Source: Paracoccaceae bacterium (lineage in GTDB: Bacteria > Pseudomonadota > Alphaproteobacteria > Rhodobacterales > Rhodobacteraceae). Taken from it: a stretch of 64,000 bases of DNA. A model generated the notes under the pieces. That model did no database searches. It saw nothing but the letters and a program-made list of their open reading frames with translations, and was not told the origin of the DNA. Positions 1 through 9,075 of this stretch are shown piece by piece (the stretch's first letter is position 1; every line of letters begins with the position of its first letter). The translations under genes were made by a program, and so were the position numbers. Location: assembly GCA_026417295.1 (NCBI GenBank), contig JAOADN010000005.1:1-64000 (forward strand), written 5' to 3'.

Positions 1-5
1 CCGCC

Positions 6-824
6 GTGACCGAAGCCGCCCCCGCCGCCGTGCCGCCGCTGCGCACCCTGCCCGACGCCCAGACCGTGCTGAGCGTCAGGCACTGGACGGACCGCCTGTT
101 CTCGTTCCGGGTGACACGGCCCCGGTCCCTGCGCTTCCGTTCCGGCGAGTTCGTGATGATCGGCCTGCCCGACGAGGCCGGCAAGCCGATCCTGCGCGCC
201 TATTCGATCGCCTCGCCGAGCTGGGACGAGGAGCTCGAGTTCTACTCGATCAAGGTGCCGGACGGGCCGCTGACCAGCCGGCTTCAGCACATCAGGCCGG
301 GCGACCAGATCATCCTGCGCCCCAAACCCGTGGGCACGCTGGTGCTGGATGCGCTGCTGCCCGGCCGGCGCCTGTGGTTCCTGGCCACCGGCACCGGCAT
401 CGCCCCCTTTGCCAGCCTCATGCGCGACCCCGAGACCTACGAGAAGTTCGGGCAGGTGATCATGATGCATACCTGCCGCGAGGTGGCCGAGCTGGAATAC
501 GGCCGCCAGCTTGTCGAGGGCCTGAAGGACGATCCGCTGATCGGCGAGATGGTGCAGGGGCGGCTGCTCTACTATCCGACGACGACGCGCGAACCTTCGG
601 CGCGGATGGGGCGGATCACCGACAACCTGACATCGGGCAGGGTCTTCGCCGATCTTGCCATCGCGCCGATGGACAGCACGCAGGACAGGGCGATGGTCTG
701 CGGCTCGCTGGCCTTCAACCTGGATGTCAAGGCGGTGCTGGAAGGCTTCGGCCTGCGCGAGGGGGCCAATTCCGAGCCGCGCGAATACGTCGTCGAGAAG
801 GCCTTCGTGGGCGACGGGATCTGA
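6..824 (+). CDS. fpr: Ferredoxin/flavodoxin-NADP+ reductase
   Basis: This is a 272-residue bacterial (Rhodobacter-type) ferredoxin-NADP+ reductase. It exchanges electrons between NADPH and ferredoxin or flavodoxin through FAD, in the cytoplasm. The FAD-binding RAYSIAS motif lies near residue 66. The NADP-binding GTGIAPF motif follows, and the C-terminus ends AFVGDGI, nearly the tail of R. capsulatus FPR. The start is a GTG only five bases into the window, so a slightly longer N-terminus or its ribosome binding site could lie outside. It converges with the next gene. The fold assignment is secure; the redox partner is not visible here. Confidence 0.93.
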   Translation: MTEAAPAAVPPLRTLPDAQTVLSVRHWTDRLFSFRVTRPRSLRFRSGEFVMIGLPDEAGKPILRAYSIASPSWDEELEFYSIKVPDGPLTSRLQHIRPGDQIILRPKPVGTLVLDALLPGRRLWFLATGTGIAPFASLMRDPETYEKFGQVIMMHTCREVAELEYGRQLVEGLKDDPLIGEMVQGRLLYYPTTTREPSARMGRITDNLTSGRVFADLAIAPMDSTQDRAMVCGSLAFNLDVKAVLEGFGLREGANSEPREYVVEKAFVGDGI

Positions 825-921
825 CGGAAGACGCCGGTGCCGGGCCGGCGCCCGGCCGGGATGCGCGCGCGGAAGATCGAAGATCGCGGAATGGCGCGGA
901 AGGGAACGCGGCAGGGCAGCG

Positions 922-963
922 GAAGGAAGGAAGAAGGGCCGCGGAAACGGGTTCCGCGGCCCT
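922..963 (-). terminator. Rho-independent terminator of the Ala-rich membrane protein gene
   Basis: A perfect 12-bp stem (935-946 pairing with 952-963) with a 5-base loop lies just past the stop codon of the minus-strand gene. Read on the minus strand it is followed by a T/C-rich tract (TTCTTCCTTCC), as expected for an intrinsic terminator. It also separates that gene from convergent fpr. Confidence 0.7.
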
Positions 964-981
964 GGTCCGTCGCGCCGGCGC

Positions 982-1440
982 TTACTGGATCTTCAGCGCG
1001 GCCTTGATCTGGGTGATGACCTCGCCGATCTTCGCGGCATCGGTGCCGGCGGCGGTGATCGCCGCCTTGATCGTCGACTTGGTCGCGTCGTCGAGCGCGG
1101 AGGCATCGATCATCGCGGTCACCTTGGCGGCATCCCAGGCCGCCGGATCGAGCAGCTTCGCGGCATCGGCCATGGCGCCGCTCGCGGCCTCGGTCGCGGC
1201 ACCGGCGGCCTCGGTCGCAGCCTGGGTCGCGGCGCCGGCGGCCTCGGTCGCGGCCTTGGTGGCGTCCGCCGCAGCCTCGGTCGCGGCCTTCGTCGCGTCG
1301 GCCGCAGCCTCGGTCGCGGCCTTGGTCGTCTCGGCAGCGGTCTCGGCCGCCTTCTGGGCAGCCTGCTTGCCCGAGTACCAGTACCATCCGCCAATGGCCA
1401 GGATGATGACGATGATGGCGATGATCACGTTGCGGTTCAT
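982..1440 (-). CDS. Membrane-anchored Ala/Thr/Glu-rich protein with LEA-like 11-residue repeats
   Basis: This is a 152-residue protein of unrecognised function. Residues 5-22 form one N-terminal membrane segment. Residues 38-88 are about four and a half copies of an 11-residue repeat close to ATKAATEAAAD. The C-terminal 60 residues are a less repetitive Ala-rich helical region. Such 11-mers resemble LEA-type or apolipoprotein-like amphipathic helices, so the protein probably projects a long helix from the inner membrane. That role is an inference from composition. An AGAGGGAA ribosome binding site precedes the ATG. The gene is divergent from infC, stands alone and has its own terminator. Confidence 0.75.
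   Translation of the reverse strand: MNRNVIIAIIVIILAIGGWYWYSGKQAAQKAAETAAETTKAATEAAADATKAATEAAADATKAATEAAGAATQAATEAAGAATEAASGAMADAAKLLDPAAWDAAKVTAMIDASALDDATKSTIKAAITAAGTDAAKIGEVITQIKAALKIQ
1177..1329 (-). repeat. 33-bp coding tandem repeat (11-residue units)
   Basis: The stretch encodes residues 38-88 of the Ala-rich membrane protein. The 33-base units are strongly similar at the DNA level, with recurring blocks of gcctcggtcgcggcc and variants. Copy number may vary between strains through slippage. Confidence 0.75.
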
Positions 1441-1558
1441 GTCGCGTTCCCTCTGTTGTCCCGGGAGCTTCAGTTAACGGCCTCTCCATGACAGAAAGCG
1501 GCCCGGATTGGAAGGATGTCCGTGCATCGCCGTGCCGGGCCGCGCCGGGGAAATCCGG

Positions 1559-1587
1559 TTGAAACGGCCCGTTCCCGCGACTATTTT
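1559..1587 (+). promoter_or_regulatory. Sigma-70-type promoter of infC
   Basis: TTGAAA at 1559-1564 and TATTTT at 1582-1587 are separated by exactly 17 bases. They would place the transcript start near 1594, about 47 bases before the infC start. The match is by eye. Confidence 0.55.
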
Positions 1588-1640
1588 CCCCCGCAATCCG
1601 CCGCACAGGCGCCCCGTCAACGACAGAAGGACCGAAGGCC

Positions 1641-2180
1641 ATAGCCCGCAGACCGCACAGTGCCCCGCCGCAGAGAGAGACAGGCCCCCGCGTCAACGAC
1701 CGCATCCGCGCCCCCGAGATCCGGCTGATCGGCGCGGAAGGCGAGAACATCGGGGTGGTCACCCCGGCACGGGCGCTGATGCTGGCCGAGGAGGCCGGCC
1801 TCGACCTGGTGGAGATCTCGCCCACGGCCGTGCCGCCGGTGTGCAAGATCATGGATTTCGGCAAGTTCAAGTACGAGACCCAGAAGCGCGAGGCCGAGGC
1901 GCGCAAGAAGCAGAAGATCATCGAGATCAAGGAGATCAAGTTCCGCCCCGGCACCGACACGCATGACTACGAGGTCAAGATGCGTTCGGTGAACAAGTTC
2001 CTCGGGGAAGGCGACAAGGTGAAGATCACCCTGCGCTTCCGCGGCCGCGAGATGGCCCACCAGGAGCTCGGCCTCGACCTGCTGAAGCGGGTCGCCGCCG
2101 ATGTCGAGGGCGTGGCCAAGATCGAGCAGATGCCGAAGCTCGAGGGCCGCCAGATGGTGATGATGATCGCGCCCAAGTAG
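1641..2180 (+). CDS. infC: Translation initiation factor IF-3, AUA start codon
   Basis: IF-3 binds the 30S subunit, prevents premature 50S joining and proofreads the start codon. The conserved body runs from [14 protein letters not shown] to [11 protein letters not shown]. The first ATG (1755) would remove the conserved N-terminal domain. The reading frame continues upstream through [20 protein letters not shown], the usual family N-terminus, to an ATA at 1641. An AAGGA ribosome binding site lies at 1627-1631. This gives 179 residues, the usual length. Rare start codons in infC (AUU in E. coli) let IF-3 repress its own translation. A sigma-70-like promoter precedes it and a terminator follows, so it appears monocistronic. 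Confidence 0.92.
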   Translation: MARRPHSAPPQRETGPRVNDRIRAPEIRLIGAEGENIGVVTPARALMLAEEAGLDLVEISPTAVPPVCKIMDFGKFKYETQKREAEARKKQKIIEIKEIKFRPGTDTHDYEVKMRSVNKFLGEGDKVKITLRFRGREMAHQELGLDLLKRVAADVEGVAKIEQMPKLEGRQMVMMIAPK

Positions 2181-2201
2181 CGCCGTGGCAACGGCGCGGA
2201 C

Positions 2202-2227
2202 GGCCCTCCCCCGGCGGGAGGGCCTTT
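2202..2227 (+). terminator. Rho-independent terminator after infC
   Basis: A 9-bp perfect stem (2202-2210 with 2216-2224) is followed by TTT. It lies directly after the infC stop codon and before the rlmJ ribosome binding site. Confidence 0.8.
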
Positions 2228-2246
2228 GCGTTCCGGGAGGCCGCGC

Positions 2247-3134
2247 ATGCTGTCCTACCAGCACCTCTATCACGCCGGCAATGCCGCCGACGTGCACAAG
2301 CACGCCCTGCTTGCCGCAGCCCTGGCGCTGATGACGGCGCGGCCGAAGCCGCTGAGCTACATCGAGACCCATGCCGGGCGCGGGCTTTACGACCTGGCGG
2401 CGCCCGAGGCGCTGAAGACCGGCGAGGCGGCGCAGGGAATCGGCCGGCTGGAGGCCGGGCTGCCGGCCGACCACCCGCTGCGGCTGGCGCTGGGGCGCGT
2501 GCGCGCGGCGCACGGGCCTGCGGCCTATCCGGGCTCGCCGCTGGTGGCGGCCGCTCTCCTGCGCCCGGGGGATCGCATGCAGCTGGCCGAGCTGCATCCG
2601 CAGGAACATGCCGCGCTTCAGCAGGCCATGCGCGGAACGGGCGCCGTGCTGCGCCGGCAGGACGGATTCGCCCTGGCCCTGTCGCTGGTGCCCCCGGTGC
2701 CGCGGCGCGGTTTCATGCTGATCGACCCGAGCTTCGAGGTGAAGGCCGACTACGACCGCCTGCCCCGCCTGGTGGCGCAGGTCCACGCGAAGTGGAACGT
2801 CGGCGTCCTGATGCTGTGGTATCCGCTTCTGGCCGACGACCGCCACGGGCCGATGCTGGCGGCGCTCGCCGGCCTCGGCCTGCCCAGGACCCTTCGCCAC
2901 GAGGTCCGCTTCCCGCCCGCGCGCCCCGGCCACGGGATGACCGGGTCGGGTGTCTTCTTCGTGAACGCCCCGCATGGCCTCGAGGCCGAGGCCGGGCGCA
3001 TCGCTTCCCTCTTCGCCGGCGCAGGGGGCCGGGAGGGGCCGCCGGCCGGCGCTGCGCCCGCGGCGCGCCCCGGCCCTGCCCTGCCCCGCCCGCCCGTCAG
3101 GCCGCGGCCACGGCGCGGGCCGTCAGCACCCTGA
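2247..3134 (+). CDS. rlmJ: 23S rRNA (adenine(2030)-N(6))-methyltransferase
   Basis: RlmJ methylates N6 of A2030 in 23S rRNA with S-adenosylmethionine. The N-terminus MLSYQHLYHAGNAADVHKH is diagnostic of the family. The catalytic motif appears as DPSFE, where many members have DPPYE. I chose the ATG at 2247 because GGGAGG precedes it and because family proteins begin there. The last 40 or so residues are a Pro/Arg/Ala-rich extension of doubtful function, and the 3' end overlaps the convergent coxM by 38 bases. The gene follows the infC terminator, so it probably has its own promoter. Confidence 0.88.
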   Translation: MLSYQHLYHAGNAADVHKHALLAAALALMTARPKPLSYIETHAGRGLYDLAAPEALKTGEAAQGIGRLEAGLPADHPLRLALGRVRAAHGPAAYPGSPLVAAALLRPGDRMQLAELHPQEHAALQQAMRGTGAVLRRQDGFALALSLVPPVPRRGFMLIDPSFEVKADYDRLPRLVAQVHAKWNVGVLMLWYPLLADDRHGPMLAALAGLGLPRTLRHEVRFPPARPGHGMTGSGVFFVNAPHGLEAEAGRIASLFAGAGGREGPPAGAAPAARPGPALPRPPVRPRPRRGPSAP

Positions 3135-3885
3135 CGAGGTTCGCCCGGTATTCGGGCGTTCCGTGCAGGTCGCCGATCATGCCCTTGGGCGAGACCTTCA
3201 GCCCCTCGACGGCAGAGGGCCTGAAGGCGGCCGTCAGCGCCTTCTCGGCCTCCTTCCAGCGGTAGACCCCGCCCTCGGAGGCGCCCGTCACCGCGACGCG
3301 CACGCCGTCGTCGAACCGGGCCACGAAGACCCCGGTCAGGGCGAAGCGCGAGGCTGGCTGGCGGAACTTCTGGTAGCTCGCCTTCCTTGGCACGGGGAAG
3401 CGCACCTCGATGATGATCTCGCCCTCGGCGAGGGCCGTCGAGAACATGCCGCGGAAGAACTTGTCGGCCGGGATCTTCCGCCGGTTGGTGACGATCGTCG
3501 CGCCCGAGGCCAGCACCGCCGCCGGGTAGCAGGCGGCCGGATCGTTGTTGGCAAGCGAGCCGCCGATGGTTCCGCGCGAGCGCACCGCCGGGTCGCCGAT
3601 TCCGCCGGCCAGCGCGGCCAGCGCGGGATAGAGCTTGCGCGCCTCGCGGGCGACGACGGCATGGGGTGTCCCGCCGCCGACGGCGACCATCCCGTCATCC
3701 GTCCGGCAGACCCCCTTCATCTCGGCGATGCCCGTCAGGCTGACCAGCACCGAGGGCGAGGCCAGCCGGTTCTTCAGCGTCGGGATCAGGGTCTGGCCGC
3801 CGCCGAGGGCGAGCGCCTCGTCGCGCTTCAGGGCCTTGACGGCCTCGGCGATCGTCCTGGGGCGGGCGAATTCGAAGGCATACAT
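3097..3885 (-). CDS. coxM: Molybdenum hydroxylase FAD subunit (CO dehydrogenase medium-subunit type)
   Basis: This is a 262-residue FAD-binding subunit of the xanthine oxidase/CO dehydrogenase family. It takes electrons from the [2Fe-2S] subunit and passes them to the electron acceptor. It starts MYAFEFARPRTIAEAV. The FAD-binding motif ALGGGQTLIP is near residue 27 and RSRGTIGGSLANNDPA near residue 105. The ATG at 3885 is preceded by a GGGGGAG ribosome binding site. It is the third gene of a coxS-coxL-coxM operon, the order seen for form II enzymes. The substrate is not evident. Confidence 0.9.
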   Translation of the reverse strand: MYAFEFARPRTIAEAVKALKRDEALALGGGQTLIPTLKNRLASPSVLVSLTGIAEMKGVCRTDDGMVAVGGGTPHAVVAREARKLYPALAALAGGIGDPAVRSRGTIGGSLANNDPAACYPAAVLASGATIVTNRRKIPADKFFRGMFSTALAEGEIIIEVRFPVPRKASYQKFRQPASRFALTGVFVARFDDGVRVAVTGASEGGVYRWKEAEKALTAAFRPSAVEGLKVSPKGMIGDLHGTPEYRANLVRVLTARAVAAA

Positions 3886-3904
3886 GGTCCGGCTCTCCCC
3901 CTTC

Positions 3905-6277
3905 TCAGCGCTGCATCGCCGACCAGACCCGCACCGGGCTGAGCGGCATGTCGATGTGCCTGACATGCGTGTAGCCGCCCCGGTGCAGGGCATCGATCAC
4001 CGCGTTGACGACCGCCGGCGGCGAGCCGATGGCCCCGGCCTCGCCGCAGCCCTTGACCCCCAGCGGATTGTGGGTGCAGGGCGTCCGGCAGGAATGGTCG
4101 ACGCGGAAGAACGGCAGGTCGTCGGCGCGCGGCATGGCATAGTCCATGTAGCTCGCCGTCAGCAGCTGGCCGGAGGAATCGTAGACCGCCCCCTCGGTCA
4201 GCGCCTGGCCGATGCCCTGCGCAAGGCCGCCATGGACCTGCCCCTCGACGATCAGCGGGTTGACGATGTTGCCGAAGTCGTCCGCCGCCGCGAATGAGGC
4301 GATGGTCACCTTGCCGGTCCCCGGATCGACCTCGACCTCGCAGGCATAGGCGCCGGCCGGATAGGTGAAGTTCGCCGGATCGTAGAAGGCCGTCTCCTCG
4401 AGCCCGGGCTCGAGGCTCTCGTGCGGGAAGTTGTGCGGCACATAGGCCTTCAGGCAGACCGCGCCCCAGTCCACGGACTTGTCGGTGCCCACGACGCTGA
4501 ACTTCCCGTCCCTGAACTCGACGTCCTCGGGGGCGGCCTCCATCATGTGGGCGGCGATCTTCTTCGCCTTGGCGATGATCTTGTCGGTCGCCCGCACGAT
4601 GGCCGAGCCGCAGACCGCCAGCGACCGCGAGCCGTAGGAGCCCATGCCGAAGGGAATCTTCGAGGTGTCGCCATGGACGATCTCGATGCTCGATTCGGGG
4701 ATGCCCAGCCTTTCGGCCACGACCTGGGCGAAGGCGGTCTCGTGCCCCTGCCCGTGGCTGTGGGCGCCGGTCATGATCGACAGGTTTCCGGTCGCGTTCA
4801 CCCGCACGGTGGCCGCATCGTAAAGGCCGACGCGCGCGCCGAGCGCCCCGACGAGGTTCGAGGGCGCGATGCCGCAGGCCTCGATGTAGCAGTTCACGCC
4901 AAGCCCGCGCAGCAGGCCCTTGCGGGCGCTCTCGGCCCGGCGCTGCTCGAAGCCGGCGATGTCGGCGATCTCGACCAGCCGGTCCATCGTCGCCCCGTAG
5001 TTGCCGGTGTCGTACTGCAGGCCGACCGGCGTGGTATAGGGGAACATGTCGGGCGTGATGAAGTTCCTGCGGCGGATCTCGATCGGGTCGATCCCGAGCT
5101 CGCGCGCGGCCACGTCGATCACGCGCTCGATCGAGAAGGTCGCCTCGGGCCGTCCGGCGCCGCGATAGGCATCGACGGGGGCGGTGTTGGTGAACACCGT
5201 CTTGACGTTCACGTAGACGTTGGGAACGCGGTAGTTCCCCGCCATCAGCGTGCCGTGCAGGAAGGTGGGCGTGACGGTCGAGAAGTTCGACAGGTAGGCG
5301 CCCACGTTGGCCAGCGTCTCGGTGCGGATGGCGATGAAGGTCCCGTCCTTCTCGCAGGCCAGCTCGATCTTGGTCACATGGTCGCGGCCATGGGCATCGG
5401 CAAGGAAGCTCTCGGACCGTTCGGCCGTCCATTTCACCGGCCGCCCGAGCCTGCGCGCCGCGGCCAGGACCAGCGCCTCCTCGCCGTAGTGGTAGATCTT
5501 CGATCCGAAGCCGCCGCCCACATCGGGGGCGACCACGGTAAGCTTGTGTTCGGGGATGCCCAGCACGAAGGCCGCCACCAGCAGCCGCGTCAGATGCGGA
5601 TTCTGGCTGGTCGTCGTGAGCCGGTAGTCGCCCGTTCCGGGATTGTACTCGCCGATCGACGCGCGGGGTTCCATCGCGTTGGGGATCAGGCGGTTGTTGA
5701 CGAGGTGCAGCGTCGTGACATGCGGCGCCGCCCTGATCGCGGCATCGACCTTCGCGCGGTTGTCCTCGATCCAGCCCCAGTCGAAGCAGACGTTGTCGGG
5801 CAGTTCGTCATGGACCCGGTTCTTCGGGTTGCGCACCGCCTCGGCCATGTCGACGACGGCGGGCAGTTCCCGGATGTCGGCGACGATCGCCTCGGCCGCG
5901 TCGCGCGCCTGGGCATAGGTCTCGGCGACGACGGCGGCATAGGCGTCGCCGACATGGCGCACCTTGCCATGGGCAAGGACGGGGCGCTTGGGCTCGCGCA
6001 TCGGGGTGCCGTCGCGCGAGCCGATGAACCAGCCGGCGGGGTTGCCGCCCACATCCTTGAAGTCCTCGCCGGTGAAGATCGCAAGGACCCCCGGCATCTT
6101 CGCGGCGGCGCGGGTATCGATCTTGCCGATCCGTCCATGCGCCACCTGGCTGCGCAGGAACACCGCATGCGCCTGGCCCTGCACGTTCACGTCGTCGGTA
6201 TAGGTGCCGCGCCCCATCAGGAAGCGGACATCCTCGCGGCGCGTCATCGGCGCACCGATGCCATGATCCTTCGGCAT
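3905..6277 (-). CDS. coxL: Molybdenum hydroxylase large subunit, form II CO-dehydrogenase type
   Basis: This is the 790-residue molybdopterin subunit of an aerobic CO dehydrogenase/xanthine oxidase-family enzyme. Cofactor-binding GGGFGSK is at residues 254-260. The catalytic Glu lies in [17 protein letters not shown], around residue 746. The active-site loop reads AYRGAGR (370-376). Genuine form I CO dehydrogenases have AYXCSFR there, including the Cu/Mo-bridging cysteine, which is absent here. The enzyme is therefore a form II member whose physiological substrate may not be CO. It starts at [20 protein letters not shown] and follows coxS by 14 bases. Maturation requires the CoxD/CoxE/CoxF-like proteins found 5-12 kb away. 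Confidence 0.92.
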   Translation of the reverse strand: MPKDHGIGAPMTRREDVRFLMGRGTYTDDVNVQGQAHAVFLRSQVAHGRIGKIDTRAAAKMPGVLAIFTGEDFKDVGGNPAGWFIGSRDGTPMREPKRPVLAHGKVRHVGDAYAAVVAETYAQARDAAEAIVADIRELPAVVDMAEAVRNPKNRVHDELPDNVCFDWGWIEDNRAKVDAAIRAAPHVTTLHLVNNRLIPNAMEPRASIGEYNPGTGDYRLTTTSQNPHLTRLLVAAFVLGIPEHKLTVVAPDVGGGFGSKIYHYGEEALVLAAARRLGRPVKWTAERSESFLADAHGRDHVTKIELACEKDGTFIAIRTETLANVGAYLSNFSTVTPTFLHGTLMAGNYRVPNVYVNVKTVFTNTAPVDAYRGAGRPEATFSIERVIDVAARELGIDPIEIRRRNFITPDMFPYTTPVGLQYDTGNYGATMDRLVEIADIAGFEQRRAESARKGLLRGLGVNCYIEACGIAPSNLVGALGARVGLYDAATVRVNATGNLSIMTGAHSHGQGHETAFAQVVAERLGIPESSIEIVHGDTSKIPFGMGSYGSRSLAVCGSAIVRATDKIIAKAKKIAAHMMEAAPEDVEFRDGKFSVVGTDKSVDWGAVCLKAYVPHNFPHESLEPGLEETAFYDPANFTYPAGAYACEVEVDPGTGKVTIASFAAADDFGNIVNPLIVEGQVHGGLAQGIGQALTEGAVYDSSGQLLTASYMDYAMPRADDLPFFRVDHSCRTPCTHNPLGVKGCGEAGAIGSPPAVVNAVIDALHRGGYTHVRHIDMPLSPVRVWSAMQR

Positions 6278-6291
6278 GACTGACCCCCTTC

Positions 6292-6777
6292 CTATTCCGC
6301 CGCGATCCGCGACACGTCCTGGCCGGACGCGGCGAGCACCGCCTTGACGATGTTGTGATAGCCCGTGCAGCGGCAGATGTTGCCGTCGAGATAGGCGCGG
6401 ATCTCGGCCTCGGTCGGCTTGCGGTTCTCCTTCAGAAGCGCCGCGGCCGACATCACCATGCCGGGGGTGCAGAAGCCGCATTGCAGGCCGTGATGGTCCT
6501 GGAAGGCCTTCTGGATGACGCCGAGCGACCCGTCCGGGTTCGCCATGCCCTCGATCGTCGTCACCTTCGCCCCTTCGGCATCAAGCGCGAAGACCGAACA
6601 GGCCTTGACCGGCGCGCCGTCGAGATGGACCACGCAGGCGCCGCATTGCGAGGTGTCGCATCCGACATGGGTGCCGGTCAGCCCCAGATCGTCGCGCAGG
6701 AAGTCGGACAGGAGCGTCCGTCCCTCGACCTCGCCGGAAACGGCCATGCCGTTCACGGTCATCGTCACCTTCGGCAT
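6292..6777 (-). CDS. coxS: Molybdenum hydroxylase [2Fe-2S] subunit (CO dehydrogenase small-subunit type)
   Basis: This is the 161-residue iron-sulfur subunit of the same enzyme. The plant-ferredoxin-type cluster uses Cys40, 45, 48 and 60. The second, C-terminal cluster uses Cys100, 103, 135 and 137 (CGFC and CRC motifs). The start at 6777 has a strong AGGGAGGAAAAT upstream region. It is the first gene of the coxSLM operon and diverges from the VOC gene across a 150-base GC-rich gap. Confidence 0.93.
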   Translation of the reverse strand: MPKVTMTVNGMAVSGEVEGRTLLSDFLRDDLGLTGTHVGCDTSQCGACVVHLDGAPVKACSVFALDAEGAKVTTIEGMANPDGSLGVIQKAFQDHHGLQCGFCTPGMVMSAAALLKENRKPTEAEIRAYLDGNICRCTGYHNIVKAVLAASGQDVSRIAAE

Positions 6778-6929
6778 ATTTTCCTCCCTTTTCCCGGCCG
6801 GAAGTTTAAGCATGGGCCATCGAGTCGGGGAACGGGCTTGTTGCGGGGGTCTGGCAGGCCCCGCCCGCCGGGGGCCGGCCCTCCCCTGCGGTCCCCGCGG
6901 GCAGGATCGGGCCGAAGGGGGGGGCAGAC

Positions 6930-7337
6930 ATGGCCCGCGTGACGGGAATCGGCGGCATCTTCTTCAAGGCCAGGGGCAATCCGGCCGCACTTGCGGCCTG
7001 GTACCGCGACTATCTGGGCCTGCCGTTCCAGGACTGGGGCGGTGCGGTCCTGGACTGGCAGGCCGACGCCCGGGCCGATGGCGGGCTGACGGTCTGGCAT
7101 CTGGCCGAGCCGGGATCGGACTGGTTCGCCCCCTCGGCGGCCCCGTTCATGGTCAATTACCGGGTGGACGACCTTGACGGCATCGTCGCGCGCCTGGCGG
7201 ATGGCGGCTTTCCGCTGGCGCAGGGCCCCGAGGATCACCCCAACGGCCGCTTCGCCTGGGTCATGGATCCCGAGGGCAACCGGGTCGAGCTGTGGGAGCC
7301 GCGGCCCTGGCAGGAGGAGCCGGGCCAGGGGTCCTAG
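6930..7337 (+). CDS. VOC-family (glyoxalase/bleomycin-resistance fold) protein
   Basis: This is a 135-residue protein with the vicinal-oxygen-chelate fold. It contains an N-terminal [11 protein letters not shown] segment and the family-typical [13 protein letters not shown] near residue 115, whose Glu usually binds metal. The substrate cannot be told. A GGGGGG-rich ribosome binding site precedes the ATG. It diverges from coxS and its last four bases overlap the convergent LysE-type gene. Confidence 0.8.
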   Translation: MARVTGIGGIFFKARGNPAALAAWYRDYLGLPFQDWGGAVLDWQADARADGGLTVWHLAEPGSDWFAPSAAPFMVNYRVDDLDGIVARLADGGFPLAQGPEDHPNGRFAWVMDPEGNRVELWEPRPWQEEPGQGS

Positions 7338-7984
7338 CGGGCCTGCGTCCTGAGGATCGTCACGGCGAAGACGCCGAAGACGCCGGCGAAGAGCCAGTCG
7401 ATCACGCGCAGCACGCCGGGATTGCGGCGCAGGACGGCAAGGAACCGCGCCGCGCCGGCGATCAGGATGGCGGCGAGCACGAAGTTGACCGCGATGAAGT
7501 AGAAGCCGAGGAAGAAGAGCTTGGCCGGCGCATGCGGGTCGGCGGCCGACACGAAGCCGGGCAGGAAGGTGATGAAGAAGATCACCACCTTCGGATTGGT
7601 CAGGTTGACCATGAGACCGGTCAGGAACACCGGCACAAGCGGCAGCTGGCGCGGCGGGGCGCCCGTCTCGTCCACGCGCAGCACCGTGCCCCTGCGGATC
7701 GTCTGGACGGCGAGGAACAGGAGGTAGACTGCGCCGACGATCTTCATCGTGTTGAAGGCCACCGGCGAGGCGCGGATGAGGACCGAGATCCCGAGCGCGG
7801 CAAGCACCGTATGGACGGCGCAGCCGAGGCTGGTTCCCGCCATGGCGGCAAGGCCGGCCCGGCGCCCGCCGGCGACGGTCTTGGCCAGCCACAGGCTCAT
7901 GTCCGGGCCTGGCGTCGCGAAGAGGATGAAGCCCGCCACCGTGAAGGCGAGCAGGACCGGCAGATCTGGCACGAAGAAGGGCAT
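7334..7984 (-). CDS. LysE/RhtB-family amino-acid exporter
   Basis: This is a 216-residue inner-membrane protein with about six hydrophobic segments. The family signature GPDMSLWLAKTVAGGRRAGLA lies near residue 26. Members export amino acids or related small molecules. The actual substrate is unknown. It is divergent from the DUF2189 gene and stands alone. Confidence 0.85.
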   Translation of the reverse strand: MPFFVPDLPVLLAFTVAGFILFATPGPDMSLWLAKTVAGGRRAGLAAMAGTSLGCAVHTVLAALGISVLIRASPVAFNTMKIVGAVYLLFLAVQTIRRGTVLRVDETGAPPRQLPLVPVFLTGLMVNLTNPKVVIFFITFLPGFVSAADPHAPAKLFFLGFYFIAVNFVLAAILIAGAARFLAVLRRNPGVLRVIDWLFAGVFGVFAVTILRTQAR

Positions 7985-8154
7985 GGAGGCGACGCTTAGG
8001 CGAGGGCCGGGGCGGCCGCAAGGCGCCGGGTGCCGGAAAGTTGCATGCAGGGCGCGCGAAACGTGCTAGGCTTGCGGCCGACGGGTGACGGCGCGACGGG
8101 GCGCATGTCCCTGCCCGCCGCCGGCCGCCCGCGGACCATACGGGAGGACGGGCG

Positions 8155-9009
8155 ATGACGGAAACCATCGGCAACCCCCTTTCCTGGGGCGCGCAGTTCT
8201 TCGGCCGGGCGGGAGAGGCGGCGCAGGCCGCCCATGACGGGCTGGCGGGGGCGGCGGCCGAGCCGCCGGCGATCCGTGCCATCGGCACGGCCGACATCCG
8301 GGCGGCGCTGCGGGACGGCATGGCCGACTTCATGGCCCTGCGCACCGACGTGATCGCCATGTGCCTGCTCTATCCGCTGATCGGGGCGCTCATCGTCTAT
8401 GCGGCGCTGAACCAGAACTTCGTGCATCTGGTCTATCCCCTGCTCTCGGGCTTTGCGCTGGTCGGGCCCGCGGCGGCGGTCGGGCTTTACGAGATGTCGA
8501 AGCGCCGCGAGGCCGGGCTGGAGACCGGCTGGGCCGACGGATTCCGCGTGCTCCGCTCGCCCTCGATCGCCGGGATCGCGGTCCTTGCGGCGATGCTGGC
8601 CGGCACCTTCGCGATATGGATCCTCGTCGCGCTCGGCGTCCATGCCCTGACCATGGGCCCCGACCTGCCGGTATCGGCGCGCGCCTTCCTGACCGAGGTC
8701 CTGACCACCGGCCACGGCTGGGCGATGATCGTCCTCGGCACCGGCGTGGGCTTCGTCTTCGCCGCCGCCGTGCTGGTCGCCAGCGCCTTCTCCTTCCCGC
8801 TGATGGTGGACCGTCCGGTCGGCCTGCCGGTGGCGGTCGTCACCTCGGCGCGGGTGGCGCGGCAGAGCCCCGGCACGGTCGCCCTCTGGGGGCTGATCGT
8901 CGCCGCCCTGCTTGTCCTGGGCTCGATCCCGCTGCTTCTGGGGCTGGCGGTCGTGCTGCCCGTCCTCGGGCACGCGACGTGGCACCTCTACCGCCGCGCC
9001 GTGGTCTGA
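8155..9009 (+). CDS. DUF2189-family integral membrane protein
   Basis: This is a 284-residue inner-membrane protein. A soluble N-terminal 70 residues is followed by about six membrane segments, and the charged stretch LYEMSKRREAGLETGWADGF in the middle is typical of DUF2189. No function is established for the family. A GGGAGGA ribosome binding site lies at the right distance from the ATG. Confidence 0.8.
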   Translation: MTETIGNPLSWGAQFFGRAGEAAQAAHDGLAGAAAEPPAIRAIGTADIRAALRDGMADFMALRTDVIAMCLLYPLIGALIVYAALNQNFVHLVYPLLSGFALVGPAAAVGLYEMSKRREAGLETGWADGFRVLRSPSIAGIAVLAAMLAGTFAIWILVALGVHALTMGPDLPVSARAFLTEVLTTGHGWAMIVLGTGVGFVFAAAVLVASAFSFPLMVDRPVGLPVAVVTSARVARQSPGTVALWGLIVAALLVLGSIPLLLGLAVVLPVLGHATWHLYRRAVV

Positions 9010-9075
9010 GCGGGCCTTGCGGCGGGCGGGCTTCGGCGGCAGGTTCGGCGGCAGAGCCTGCTGCGGAGCCCTGCC

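Noticed and set aside
1755-2180. infC starting at the first ATG
   Set aside because: It would delete the conserved N-terminal domain, which is encoded in frame upstream with a ribosome binding site in front of ATA.
3905-6277. True CO dehydrogenase (form I)
   Set aside because: The active-site loop is AYRGAGR, not AYXCSFR, and gene order is S-L-M.
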